Part shown: piece after piece, positions 1 to 7,830 of the stretch
Layout of the letters: each line of letters starts with the position of its first letter
How positions within the stretch are numbered: the stretch's first letter is position 1
NCBI GenBank assembly: GCA_023544645.1
Contig: JAMJFO010000034.1
Span: forward strand, 1-36,841
Length of the DNA: 36,841 nucleotides
DNA from: Desulfobulbaceae bacterium
GTDB lineage: Bacteria; Desulfobacterota; Desulfobulbia; Desulfobulbales; Desulfobulbaceae
Reading direction: 5' to 3'
Program-made: the position numbers and the translations under genes
Notes under the pieces: generated by a model
Databases searched by the model: none
What the model was told of the DNA's origin: nothing
The model's input: the letters and a program-made list of their open reading frames with translations, nothing else

Positions 1-345
1 GCTGACGAGAACTTCGTCCCCGATAATTATTTGCGCCAAATCTGTCCCCTTTGCGTCCAAGACGCAATTATCTTCAAAAACTACATTGTTGCCCAGCAAA
101 ATTTTGGAGGGATGCCTGATGGTCAGGTTTTTACCAAAAAATATATCGGCGCCATTGCTTTTAAATAACTTGGGAAACAGTTTTTTCCGAAGGAAAAAAC
201 CCAGGGCTCCGGGGGTTGAAGTGCAACAGGAAGTTATAATTTCATATTTAACAAGCTCTGAAATTTTTTCATTGCCAATGAAAAAATTTTGATATTTTCC
301 CAACATGCTTTTCTGTGTATTTGTGAAAAAATTTTGCAGGTTCAT
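1..345 (-). CDS. Hexapeptide-repeat (left-handed beta-helix) acyltransferase, 3' end outside window
   Basis: This partial gene enters from the left edge on the minus strand, and only the N-terminal ~115 residues are present. Reverse translation gives a product starting MNLQNFFTNTQKSMLGKYQN (a second in-frame Met lies at 306). It then shows short periodic stretches such as ILLGNNVVFEDNCVLDAKG and IIIGDEVLVS, typical of the [LIV]-G-x4 hexapeptide coils of LbH acetyl/acyltransferases. Such enzymes usually transfer acetyl groups from acetyl-CoA to sugars or glycolipids in the cytoplasm. That fits its position at the edge of a polysaccharide locus. A GGAG lies about 12 nt upstream of the ATG at 345, so the start is only moderately certain. 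The active site lies outside the window, so the substrate cannot be inferred. Confidence 0.72.
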   Translation of the reverse strand, partial: MNLQNFFTNTQKSMLGKYQNFFIGNEKISELVKYEIITSCCTSTPGALGFFLRKKLFPKLFKSNGADIFFGKNLTIRHPSKILLGNNVVFEDNCVLDAKGTDLAQIIIGDEVLVS

Positions 346-841
346 TGGGCCATTTAACTCCCTCTTCCATACGATTTCGTAGGCGACATATGTAAAATGC
401 GTTGCACGTAAAGTTCCTGGAGAAATTCGTTACAAAAAAAATACATGCAGATTGTATTTTGGGAAATCATTCAAAAGAATTTTCCATGGAAGCGCGTAAA
501 AAACATGCAGGTCCATAAATTACCAACAGCTTGGGTAACATATACTTCTTTTCACGCAAAAATCAAGTTCTCCCGTTCATCTCATCAGCCTTTCGGGTCA
601 CGATAAATTAAAGTGTGAGCCAGGCGTTGTGAACATGAAGCACATCTGAAGAGTACATCTACTGTCTTTTACTCTATACCGCCCCAACCATTGAAAGAAA
701 AGTATTGTTTCTCTCCCTGATATCAATTATATTTACAAATATGAATAAATATTCTATTAACAAAATTGTAATTCGGCTCGGCGGCAATAGCAAGACCTTG
801 AGCCATGCTTATTTGAAATTCATTTAATGGAGAACCGTATT
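346..841. other. AT-rich intergenic region, divergent promoters
   Basis: This ~500-bp stretch separates the divergent acyltransferase and InlB-repeat genes. I see no credible ORF or RNA gene. It is clearly AT-richer than the coding DNA, and ACATGCAG occurs twice, near 442 and 503. The only promoter-like match found is listed separately. Confidence 0.5.
705..733 (+). promoter_or_regulatory. Candidate sigma-70 promoter for the InlB-repeat gene
   Basis: TTGTTT (705-710) and TATATT (728-733) are separated by 17 bp. The -10 matches consensus at 5 of 6 positions and the -35 at 3 of 6. The 5' leader to the ATG at 842 would be about 100 nt. In DNA this AT-rich, chance matches are likely. Confidence 0.3.
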
Positions 842-1522
842 ATGAAAAACTGGTATATCCTCCTGGCGGTACTGGGAGTCTTAACTTTTCATCCCCTGGA
901 ATCTGAAGCCCAGGAATCTCCGGTAGATTTATTTCAACCTGTAATCATTGCCGCCACATCCGCTGAACTTGTAGTTAACAAAACCGGTGACGGCACAGGT
1001 AGGGTGATAAGCAAACCTGCCGGAATTTCCTGCGGCACGGATTGTTCGCAAAGATTTCCCCGTAAAGCAAAAGTCACCCTGACCGCCACGGAGAACAGCG
1101 GAAGTTTTATGGGATGGTCTGGGGGCTGTTCGGGCACAAAACCTACCTGCACTGTTACGATGGACGAAGCAAAAAACGTTACTGCCACTTTTGCCCTGAA
1201 AACACTGGTACGAGAAGACGGTCTCTGGTATGGAACCCATAATGGCGACAGGCCCACATTTTACTTCAAACACTATATGAAAGATTATCCGCGGACCTTT
1301 ACAGCAGTCTTGGTAAATTGCGAGAAGGTGACTGTAATTAACGACGGGCATCGTTTCGAATCCAGTAAACTTATATTAAAACAATCAGACGTGGCCGGCA
1401 GGGGGATGGCTCTGACGACTCAGGCCAGAGGCTGCCTGGGTTCATCCTACAACAAAGCCTACATTGAATATTACAAGGAGGACATGCCAAATACGAACCC
1501 GCCCGATTTAAGTTGGTGGTAA
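842..1522 (+). CDS. Secreted protein with one divergent InlB B-repeat domain
   Basis: The 226-residue product begins with a signal peptide (MKNWYILLAVLGVLTF..., probable cleavage after SEA). Residues ~45-118 match the divergent InlB B-repeat fold: VNKTGDGTGRVISKPAGISC, then FMGWSGGCSG, then VTMDEAKNVTATF. Four cysteines in this domain (SCGTDC and GGC...PTC) could form disulfides in the periplasm or outside the cell. The remaining ~105 residues, starting LWYGTHNGD, are not recognised. I chose the ATG at 842 over the ATG at 827 because the latter sits inside the Shine-Dalgarno (GGAGAA) of the former, and the shorter form gives a cleaner signal peptide. A role in adhesion or polysaccharide attachment is inference from location only. 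Confidence 0.75.
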   Translation: MKNWYILLAVLGVLTFHPLESEAQESPVDLFQPVIIAATSAELVVNKTGDGTGRVISKPAGISCGTDCSQRFPRKAKVTLTATENSGSFMGWSGGCSGTKPTCTVTMDEAKNVTATFALKTLVREDGLWYGTHNGDRPTFYFKHYMKDYPRTFTAVLVNCEKVTVINDGHRFESSKLILKQSDVAGRGMALTTQARGCLGSSYNKAYIEYYKEDMPNTNPPDLSWW

Positions 1523-1533
1523 GCGTAGCGAAT

Positions 1534-1657
1534 TTCGCGCCCATATTGTTCCGTGACACGGGAGAAATCATGGGCGCGAAGCACTCTCTCGGTCCCATCT
1601 CAGTGAATGCCGGTATTTGCGCGAACATTTTCCACAAAATGACGGAACGTTGTTCCG
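1534..1657. repeat. Cluster of inverted repeats in the 1523-1822 intergenic region
   Basis: An 11-bp perfect inverted repeat (TTCGCGCCCAT at 1534-1544, ATGGGCGCGAA at 1570-1580) encloses CCGTGACACGG. A 6-bp repeat, CGGAAC-GTT-GTTCCG, follows at 1643-1657, and a related 10-bp palindrome, GGAACGTTCC, lies at 1750-1759. The large stem lacks a U-tract, so it is not a canonical terminator. The rest of this 300-bp gap shows no credible gene. The structure could be a terminator variant, an operator cluster or the relic of a small mobile element. Confidence 0.5.
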
Positions 1658-1822
1658 GAGTCTAAGCCACATTCTTAAGGAGTAACCCATCGACAAAAAC
1701 ATACTCGCTTCTCCTCCACTCCCTCTGCCACATTGAAAACGTTTTAACAGGAACGTTCCAACCACTATACCCTTGGAAGAAGACCGCCCCAAAGGATTAT
1801 TTTCCTTGACCATAGCATTTCA

Positions 1823-2902
1823 ATGAGCAAAAAAAATCCCCTGAAATCAATACTTATCAAGGTCGTTATCAGTTTCTGTTTTTTTGGGGTATTATTTTCC
1901 TTTGTTCAGACAGAAAAGCTTTTTGCCATATTCTCACGCATTAACTGGTTCTATTTTAGCCTCTCATTCGCCCTTGTTCCTGTCATGCTGCTGGCAAGTT
2001 GTTTAAAATGGAAATTAATTCTTGATCTACATGGGGAAAAAATTCCATGCAGCAAATTGCTGAAGATTTATCTGATCGGTTACTTGTTTTCTAATATCCT
2101 CCCATCAACTTTTGGTGGCGACGTTGTTCGCTCTTATTACAGTGGGAAGATTATCAACAACCAGTCATTTTCAGCCATTGCCGTTTTTATTGAACGGTTC
2201 ACCGGGATTATCATGCTCTTGTTTCTTGTTATGCTGGCCCCGCTGATGCATGCGAAACTCTACCGGGAGCCGTATATTTATATCCCCGGTATTCTCGCGC
2301 TGTCCCTGCTTTTACTTATGGTGTGGATATGGCGGGTTTATAACTCAATGCAAATACTGCATCGAATAGCGCAACAGTTTATCTTTTTTTTATACAAAAT
2401 GGCCGAGTTGACAAACCTCAAAGTATTGATATCCGTCATTCATGCGTTGGAGAAATCATACTTGAATGTTTTCAAACGGCTTAAAAAGCTTCGCGCAGAA
2501 ATGACTATAGCTGTTTCCATTATCAGAAAAGATACGTCTCTGGTGGTAAAACTCCTGTTGTTGACAGTTGGCTTCTATCTGCTCACATTGCTTAATGTTT
2601 ATGTGAGTTTCATGGCTTTTGACATACGGCCGAATTTCCTTGAGGCATGTGCGCTGGTGCCGGTTATACTTTTTGTTGCCCAGATTCCCGTTACCCTATT
2701 GGGAAACATCGGGTTTTACGAGTCGGTTTTTGTCCTGTATTTTCTGATCATTGATATACCGGGTGCGGAAACATTGGCAATGGGATTGCTGCTACGCTTG
2801 AAGATGATACTTACCGGTGTTGCCGGGTATTTCGTCTATATTACCTACAGCCATTCCAAAAATTTAGGGGAGGAAATGAGGGGGATTGATCAGAACATGT
2901 GA
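1823..2902 (+). CDS. Flippase-like membrane protein (LPG synthase TM / UPF0104 family)
   Basis: The 359-residue polytopic membrane protein has about eight hydrophobic segments; the first spans ~10-30 and the last ~325-345. It carries the family signature NILPSTFGGDVVRSYYSGK at ~91-110, followed by FIERFTGI. This is the transmembrane domain shared by AglD-like proteins and the N-terminal half of MprF. Stand-alone members are often found in glycan loci and are presumed to move or modify lipid-linked substrates. No C-terminal catalytic domain is present. No clear Shine-Dalgarno precedes the ATG. Codon use looks AT-richer than the glycosyltransferases downstream, which may point to a separate acquisition. 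The substrate is unknown. Confidence 0.82.
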   Translation: MSKKNPLKSILIKVVISFCFFGVLFSFVQTEKLFAIFSRINWFYFSLSFALVPVMLLASCLKWKLILDLHGEKIPCSKLLKIYLIGYLFSNILPSTFGGDVVRSYYSGKIINNQSFSAIAVFIERFTGIIMLLFLVMLAPLMHAKLYREPYIYIPGILALSLLLLMVWIWRVYNSMQILHRIAQQFIFFLYKMAELTNLKVLISVIHALEKSYLNVFKRLKKLRAEMTIAVSIIRKDTSLVVKLLLLTVGFYLLTLLNVYVSFMAFDIRPNFLEACALVPVILFVAQIPVTLLGNIGFYESVFVLYFLIIDIPGAETLAMGLLLRLKMILTGVAGYFVYITYSHSKNLGEEMRGIDQNM

Positions 2903-2960
2903 CAAGAGGCTGCCTTAAAGCTGAACCCTCCGCTTTAATTCAATATACCGTGGCGTCCCT

Positions 2961-3029
2961 CGGCACTCTTTTTGAAGTGTCGCCGCAGATGGAATTATAA
3001 CTTCCTCATTGGCGATGTTCCCGGGAACA
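2961..3029. repeat. Hairpin and 14-bp palindrome between convergent genes
   Basis: CGGCACT (2961-2967) can pair with AGTGTCG (2976-2982) across an 8-nt T-rich loop, with one G-U. TGTTCCCGGGAACA (3016-3029) is a perfect 14-bp palindrome just before the end of the minus-strand pyruvyl transferase gene. Either could terminate the two convergent transcripts, but neither has a U-tract. Confidence 0.35.
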
Positions 3030-3034
3030 GGACC

Positions 3035-4216
3035 CTACAAACCTTCGAGTACTTTGCCAACAAGAGCGACGCTGTCCCGGGCCTTTTTCTTTTCCGACTC
3101 CACAATGGGCTGCATTTGTGTTCGAAGCCGGTTACGTTCCTGCCAGGCACGCTGCATTAACCCGGACAAGTTCTCGACGGAAAGGTCGTCAAAGTTGATG
3201 GACCAGTCTCCCATGCCAATTGTTTTGAGAAAACCGGCGCTTTTCGGATAGGCATTGATGCTGATCATGGGGGTCCCGACGGCGGCGCAGAAAATCAGGG
3301 TGTGAGTGCGAAGCCCTGCATGGACAGCCACCTTGCCCAGCAGGCCGGCCAGTTCCTGATAGGTATAGTCCTTGTTGCCTACCACCCTGATCCGGTCTTT
3401 TCTCCGGATATGCCGCACGCACTCCCGGGTGATTTTCATGTCCATGATCTGGGTTACGGTAAAAAGGACATCAACATCCAGCTTCTCTATCAGGGTATCT
3501 GCAGTGGCGGCAATAATTTTGCAGAAATCTTCGCGGTCCAGGGATCCCCGCTGGCTCCAGTCGTCTATATAGGCATTGACATTGAGGCCGATGGTGCCGT
3601 TGGGCCCCTTGAACAGATCCTCCTTGTCGATAATTTCCTGCAGCCTCGATTCCGCGGGCAGCCTGGTATTCAGGGCGCAGTCAGCATGGACCACTATTTC
3701 AGGATGGCGCACCTGCAGGTCTTCAAGCAGTTCTTTTGTGTGGACATCCCTGGTAATGACCAACGGACTGGCATCCAGAACCTTTTGCAGGGCATCTTTG
3801 CCAACCTGATGATCTATGGGGCCGATACTTGCGTTATAAAAAACAATGGGAATCCCCTTTTTTTTGCACAATGAAGAAACAAGAGCTATCGATTTAAGAT
3901 TATTGACAAGCGGATTGTTAAATTTCCTGTCGAACAGGATGTTGTCGGTGATCAGAACCATCTGCGTTCTGGTCATCGCCCGATATAAAGGCCAGCCAAG
4001 GTTTTTCAGGGCAAGGTTCCAGGGCATCATGCCCATGGGACGAATAGGATGATGGCCGAAGTGGCTCCGGATGAAGCGGGTGTTCAGGGTCGGTATCTGA
4101 AAAAGGATATCAGACCGCTCAAGGGCAAAATCATCCAGCAGATTGCCCAGGATTGCGTTGTCACCGGCGTTGCGGCCTGAATTGTTACCAAGAACGGTTA
4201 TTGTCTTCATGTGCAT
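3035..4216 (-). CDS. Polysaccharide pyruvyl transferase family protein
   Basis: The 393-residue protein has features of the PF04230 (CsaB/WcaK-like) family: an N-terminal TVLGNNSGRNAGDNAILGNL motif and a C-terminal VAVHAGLRTHTLIFCAAVGTP segment with the conserved H-x-R-T/LH region, followed by PMISINAYPKSAGF. Family members transfer pyruvate from phosphoenolpyruvate to a sugar hydroxyl to form a ketal, giving the polymer a negative charge. It is the last gene of a minus-strand operon, 13 bp after the epimerase gene, so it probably decorates the glycan made by this locus. A second in-frame ATG two codons in (MKTITVLG) could be the start; the first ATG has GGA at a better distance. The exact acceptor sugar is unknown. 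Confidence 0.85.
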   Translation of the reverse strand: MHMKTITVLGNNSGRNAGDNAILGNLLDDFALERSDILFQIPTLNTRFIRSHFGHHPIRPMGMMPWNLALKNLGWPLYRAMTRTQMVLITDNILFDRKFNNPLVNNLKSIALVSSLCKKKGIPIVFYNASIGPIDHQVGKDALQKVLDASPLVITRDVHTKELLEDLQVRHPEIVVHADCALNTRLPAESRLQEIIDKEDLFKGPNGTIGLNVNAYIDDWSQRGSLDREDFCKIIAATADTLIEKLDVDVLFTVTQIMDMKITRECVRHIRRKDRIRVVGNKDYTYQELAGLLGKVAVHAGLRTHTLIFCAAVGTPMISINAYPKSAGFLKTIGMGDWSINFDDLSVENLSGLMQRAWQERNRLRTQMQPIVESEKKKARDSVALVGKVLEGL

Positions 4217-4229
4217 TGTATTCCACTTG

Positions 4230-5252
4230 CTACGGCTTAAGCAAACCCTGCTGAACGTACCAGTCAGCAGTTTCGATAATGCCTTCCCTGTTGCTGTGCT
4301 TCGGAGTATAGCCTAAAACCTCCCGCATCTTGCTGACATCAAAGTGACGATCCTTGGAGTAGAAGGCAACCCTTCGGCGGTATATGGGTGGTTCTATTTT
4401 AAATGGCCTGCATACTGCTTCGCAAAGATCGGCAAGGAGAAAAAACGGTCCAATGGGCAGGCGGACTATCCTGATTTTTTTGCCGAAGTGTTCGGCCACG
4501 GTTCGTGCTATATCGGCGATGGCAATGGGCTCATCCGCTCCGCTTATGAACGTTTCGCCCCCGGCGGCGGGATGGGTTGCGGCGATGATGAATGTATTGG
4601 TCAGGTCATCCACATGGACAAGGTGGTACATGCACTTTCCCTGCCCGAGCAGGAGAAAAAAGGGTTTAACCGCCATTTTGAAAAGCTTGAGCAGACGCAT
4701 GTCGCCCGGGCCGTAAATGGCGGCGGGCCGGATAATGGTATAGGGAAAATTGTTATCCGCAGCAAAGGCGTTAAGCCATTGCTCTGCCTGAAGTTTTGTC
4801 CTCTGGTATCCGTCACCGGGGCTGAAGCGGTACTCTTCCGTTGCCGGCGGATTTTCTATATGGCCATGCACGCCTATTGTCGATACATGGATATATCTTT
4901 TGAACTCAGGATTCTTGACCATTTCTTCACAGATTATCTGTGTGCTCCGGACATGAACATTCCAGTAATCCTCTTCGGTGCTCCTGGCCTCACGAAATGC
5001 CGCGGCGACATGGAAAACATATTCCTGCCCGGCAAGGGCCTTTTTCATGATTGCGTCATCAAAGACGTCACCGCGGTGCCATGTGACGTCAAGATCCTGC
5101 AGCGGTTCGAGATTGGAACTTTCCCTGGCCACAGCGCTGACGTTAAGACCTGCCGCTACGAGCTTTCTGGTCAGGACAATTCCGGTGAAGCCCGTGGCGC
5201 CGGTCACCAGGACCGGAGTTCCCTCCGGTATTTTGCATATTTTATCCGTCAT
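4230..5252 (-). CDS. NAD(P)-dependent sugar epimerase/dehydratase (extended SDR)
   Basis: The 340-residue protein has an N-terminal Rossmann fold with the extended-SDR motif TGATGFTG (Gly18, Gly21, Gly24), an active-site Ser124 in HVSTIGVHG, and the catalytic Tyr149-x3-Lys153 pair in GYQRTKLQAE. The C-terminal substrate domain includes the typical HLVHVDDL stretch. Such proteins epimerise, dehydrate or reduce nucleotide sugars in the cytoplasm; 3-beta-HSD-like or dihydroflavonol-reductase-like relatives have similar sequences, so the substrate cannot be fixed. It sits between the HxH protein and the pyruvyl transferase in one minus-strand operon, with 13 bp to the gene downstream, which favours a role in precursor supply for the surface polysaccharide. 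Confidence 0.87.
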   Translation of the reverse strand: MTDKICKIPEGTPVLVTGATGFTGIVLTRKLVAAGLNVSAVARESSNLEPLQDLDVTWHRGDVFDDAIMKKALAGQEYVFHVAAAFREARSTEEDYWNVHVRSTQIICEEMVKNPEFKRYIHVSTIGVHGHIENPPATEEYRFSPGDGYQRTKLQAEQWLNAFAADNNFPYTIIRPAAIYGPGDMRLLKLFKMAVKPFFLLLGQGKCMYHLVHVDDLTNTFIIAATHPAAGGETFISGADEPIAIADIARTVAEHFGKKIRIVRLPIGPFFLLADLCEAVCRPFKIEPPIYRRRVAFYSKDRHFDVSKMREVLGYTPKHSNREGIIETADWYVQQGLLKP

Positions 5253-5353
5253 TTCACTTCCATTGAAAATGGTGATTTACGTATAAAGAGAAAAGTTGAA
5301 AATTAAACATGAAGACGAATATGATGCAACTAAAACCAGTTGGATGACAGAAT

Positions 5354-6130
5354 TTACCTTTTTTTGCTCCCGGCATTTTTATACAATCGAAGCATCGTTC
5401 GGAGCAAGTTTCCTCTGTTTCCAACAAGGGTGGGGCGTAAACCGGCCGTTGCGAACAGGTTCCTGATGGAGGCAAGGGGGGCATGATGATCCAGGTCGGT
5501 TTCCAGGCGAATCGCGTAGCGGCCCATCATTGCTTCCTCTCCGGAAAACGGGAGGGGGTCCGAGCCTGCCGCCAGCAGGAAGCCCTGTTGAACGGCTTGC
5601 TTCATCAGAACCGGCATGGTCCAGCCCAGGGGCCGCAGGGTCGTGTCCCCGAGCAAGAGAGTTCCAGGTTTATTTTCCTTCAGGAGCGTCGCAACAACTT
5701 GTTTGCGTTCGAAAAACCATTTGCCCGGCGCCCAGCTGAGAACCGGCATGCCGCCGTTATTCCGTACTTGCTCAACGATCTGCCGGGCCGGTTGGTTGTC
5801 ATCAATGATGGTATCGCTCATCAGGGCCAGGATCTCGATTCGTTCGATTGTTATGATCTGTCGTCCGGCAACGATGTACAAGTCCCTGAAACCGGGTTCG
5901 CGCAGCCGCAACACCGTGTCCATGACATCGACCTCAACCCGGGGGCCGAGCATTTCCGGGGCATTTAGGCTGAAATCCTTGAAAAACCGGCAGTCATGTC
6001 TCTCGGCCAGAAAGGCCATGCAGGATGCATCCGGGGCAAGGGCGCTGAGGTTGTTGCGCAGCGTATCCAGGGCAAGGCGGAGGTTGTAGAAGGGATAAAT
6101 GTGAACATGGGTATCGGCGATTACAGGCAT
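5354..6130 (-). CDS. Uncharacterised protein with N-terminal HxH motif, possibly a metal-dependent hydrolase fold
   Basis: The 258-residue protein starts MPVIADTHVHIYPFY. The D-x-H-x-H on a first strand resembles the metal site that opens PHP and amidohydrolase TIM barrels. Other notable stretches are PVLSWAPGKWFFERK in the middle and LLAAGSDPLPFSGEE near residue 200, where an amidohydrolase would have its late Asp. I see no complete set of metal ligands, so activity is uncertain. A good Shine-Dalgarno (GGGGAAAAT) precedes the ATG. It lies 64 bp downstream of a GT4 gene and about 100 bp upstream of the epimerase, so it is probably co-transcribed with polysaccharide genes. A deacetylase or glycosidase role would be a guess. 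Confidence 0.6.
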   Translation of the reverse strand: MPVIADTHVHIYPFYNLRLALDTLRNNLSALAPDASCMAFLAERHDCRFFKDFSLNAPEMLGPRVEVDVMDTVLRLREPGFRDLYIVAGRQIITIERIEILALMSDTIIDDNQPARQIVEQVRNNGGMPVLSWAPGKWFFERKQVVATLLKENKPGTLLLGDTTLRPLGWTMPVLMKQAVQQGFLLAAGSDPLPFSGEEAMMGRYAIRLETDLDHHAPLASIRNLFATAGLRPTLVGNRGNLLRTMLRLYKNAGSKKR

Positions 6131-6194
6131 ATTTTCCCCAGTGAGATCAAGGTAGTCAACATATCAGGCGGCCGGGCCGGCAGACCACGCGGGG

Positions 6195-7358
6195 TCAGCC
6201 GCCCAGGACCTGTTTATAGCAGGCGGCAAGCCTTTTTGTGAATTCCTGGAAATTGTACTTTGTTTCATGGAGTTTGCGGCCGTTTCCGCCAAGCACATTC
6301 CTCTTGTCGGCATCAGGAACCAGCGATACAATGGCCGCGGCCAGCGGATGCGGCTCCGGCCCGGCAAAGACGGCGCTGTTTTCATCGAGGATAAGTCTGT
6401 TGGCCTGGACGTCCGTTGCAACGATGGGCCGGCCGGTCTTGAGATAGTCCAGCAGTTTCAAGGGGGTGTTTACACCGCTTGTGCGGGGAGAAAGAAGGAT
6501 GTCTGAGGCGGCAAGGTAGTCGGGCAGGATGTCCGGAGCAATCTTGCCGAGAAAAGTAACAAAATTCCCGGCGCCTTGGGCCTGTAAAGTGTTTTTCCGC
6601 TGTTCGATTTCCCTGGCTGTTCCGCCGATGATAATAAATCTCGCTTGAGAACATTCGCGAACAACCAGGGGGATGGCGTCCATGAGCAGATCGATTCCCT
6701 GATATACGGCAAAGGACCCGACAAAGGTGACCAGTACCTCATTTTCGTTCGTTTTCAGCTGCTCTCTTATCCCGGCGACATTTTCCGGTTCCGGCTCCAC
6801 CAGCGAGGAGGGAATGTCAAAAATATGGAAAACAGGCGTGTTTGTGCCCATGTCGCGCACCTGGGAGACAAGCCCGGGGCCGGTCCCTATGACCGCGTCG
6901 GCGAAACGGACAGTCAGTTTTTCCACTCCGGCGTATATTTGCAGCAGGAAATTCTTTACTATTCCCTCCCTGTAGGAAACAGGATCGGAATGTTTCTCAA
7001 AAATCGCCTTGCAGCCGGCCAGCCTGCCGAGGAGAACCGCAATAATCCCGGCTTCTTCAACGCCATGGACAACCGAATATTTTTGTCGGTGAATCAACCG
7101 TAATCCTTTAAACAAGAGAAGAATGTCAAAAAATATTTTATGCAGGGATGGGCCGATGGGGATTTGCTTGACCCGAAGTGGATTGGCAACTCTGATCACG
7201 TTAACACCCTCAAACTCGCGACGTTCGCCAATGGGGAGAGTGAGCAGGTCAACCGAGTAGCCCTGTCGGGCAAGAGCCTGAACATTGAAACTGGTCCGGA
7301 TTGGAGATCCCCGCCACTGAAAAAACGGTTGAGGGGAAATGAACAATATCTTTTTCAT
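6195..7358 (-). CDS. GT4-family glycosyltransferase
   Basis: The 387-residue product starts MKKILFISPQPFFQWRGSPI, a typical GT-B N-terminus with a glycine-rich donor loop region. The C-terminal Rossmann half has VTFVGSFAVYQGIDLLMDAI, then SPRTSGVNTPLKLLDYLKTG followed by RPIVATD. The usual E-x7-E acceptor motif is replaced by the SGVNTPLKLLDYL variant found in one GT4 branch. The open frame extends to 7451, but the conserved family start is at 7358; neither start has a convincing ribosome-binding site. It is the first gene of the minus-strand operon that continues with the HxH protein, epimerase and pyruvyl transferase. It would add one sugar from a nucleotide donor on the cytoplasmic membrane face. 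Confidence 0.86.
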   Translation of the reverse strand: MKKILFISPQPFFQWRGSPIRTSFNVQALARQGYSVDLLTLPIGERREFEGVNVIRVANPLRVKQIPIGPSLHKIFFDILLLFKGLRLIHRQKYSVVHGVEEAGIIAVLLGRLAGCKAIFEKHSDPVSYREGIVKNFLLQIYAGVEKLTVRFADAVIGTGPGLVSQVRDMGTNTPVFHIFDIPSSLVEPEPENVAGIREQLKTNENEVLVTFVGSFAVYQGIDLLMDAIPLVVRECSQARFIIIGGTAREIEQRKNTLQAQGAGNFVTFLGKIAPDILPDYLAASDILLSPRTSGVNTPLKLLDYLKTGRPIVATDVQANRLILDENSAVFAGPEPHPLAAAIVSLVPDADKRNVLGGNGRKLHETKYNFQEFTKRLAACYKQVLGG

Positions 7359-7830
7359 GGTTGTTTCGGCCATATGGATGAGCAGTAACAGGAGGATCGG
7401 AAAAGTTTGGTTGATTTCTACCATGTTGCGAGGGATAGTTCCACGAAACACCCTGGAGCAGGTATCCTGCTGACAGTAGATTAACCTATCCTGGTCAATT
7501 TGTCCGTTTTCTTGTTATATGTTTGCCGGCATATTTTTGCAAGGCTGAAGAATTTTGTCATGGATCTCCATCACTCTGCACCCGCTATAAATGTTGGTAA
7601 AAGCGCAATGCGTGGTTGTTCCTGCCCTGTGATTATTTACGCTGGACCAGGAGGGCCGGGTTGACGGACGGTACTATACGGTCTTCCTCCGGGGATTGTT
7701 TTTAGCTGTTTGTGATTCAGCAAATTTATGCTACATCGTATCAAAATGATATACGCACATGTTTTAAATTTTGCCTTACCGGAAGCAATCCATACCTGCC
7801 AACCTTCAACCTTGTTAACCCGGAATTCCT
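7359..7830. other. Intergenic region between divergent genes
   Basis: This stretch of about 470 bp contains the start regions of a minus-strand GT4 gene and the plus-strand SGNH protein. I find no convincing gene, RNA or terminator. CGTATCAAAATGATATACG near 7737-7755 is an imperfect inverted repeat that could bind a regulator. Confidence 0.35.

Noticed and set aside
4344-5306. Plus-strand 320-codon open frame opposite the epimerase gene
   Set aside because: It is the antisense shadow of a clear SDR gene with complete motifs; its translation shows no domain and has no ribosome-binding site.
7521-7545. Sigma-54-like sequence GG...GC in gccggcatatttttgcaa
   Set aside because: The spacing between GG and GC is 9 rather than 10 bases and the site is almost 300 bp from the next start codon.
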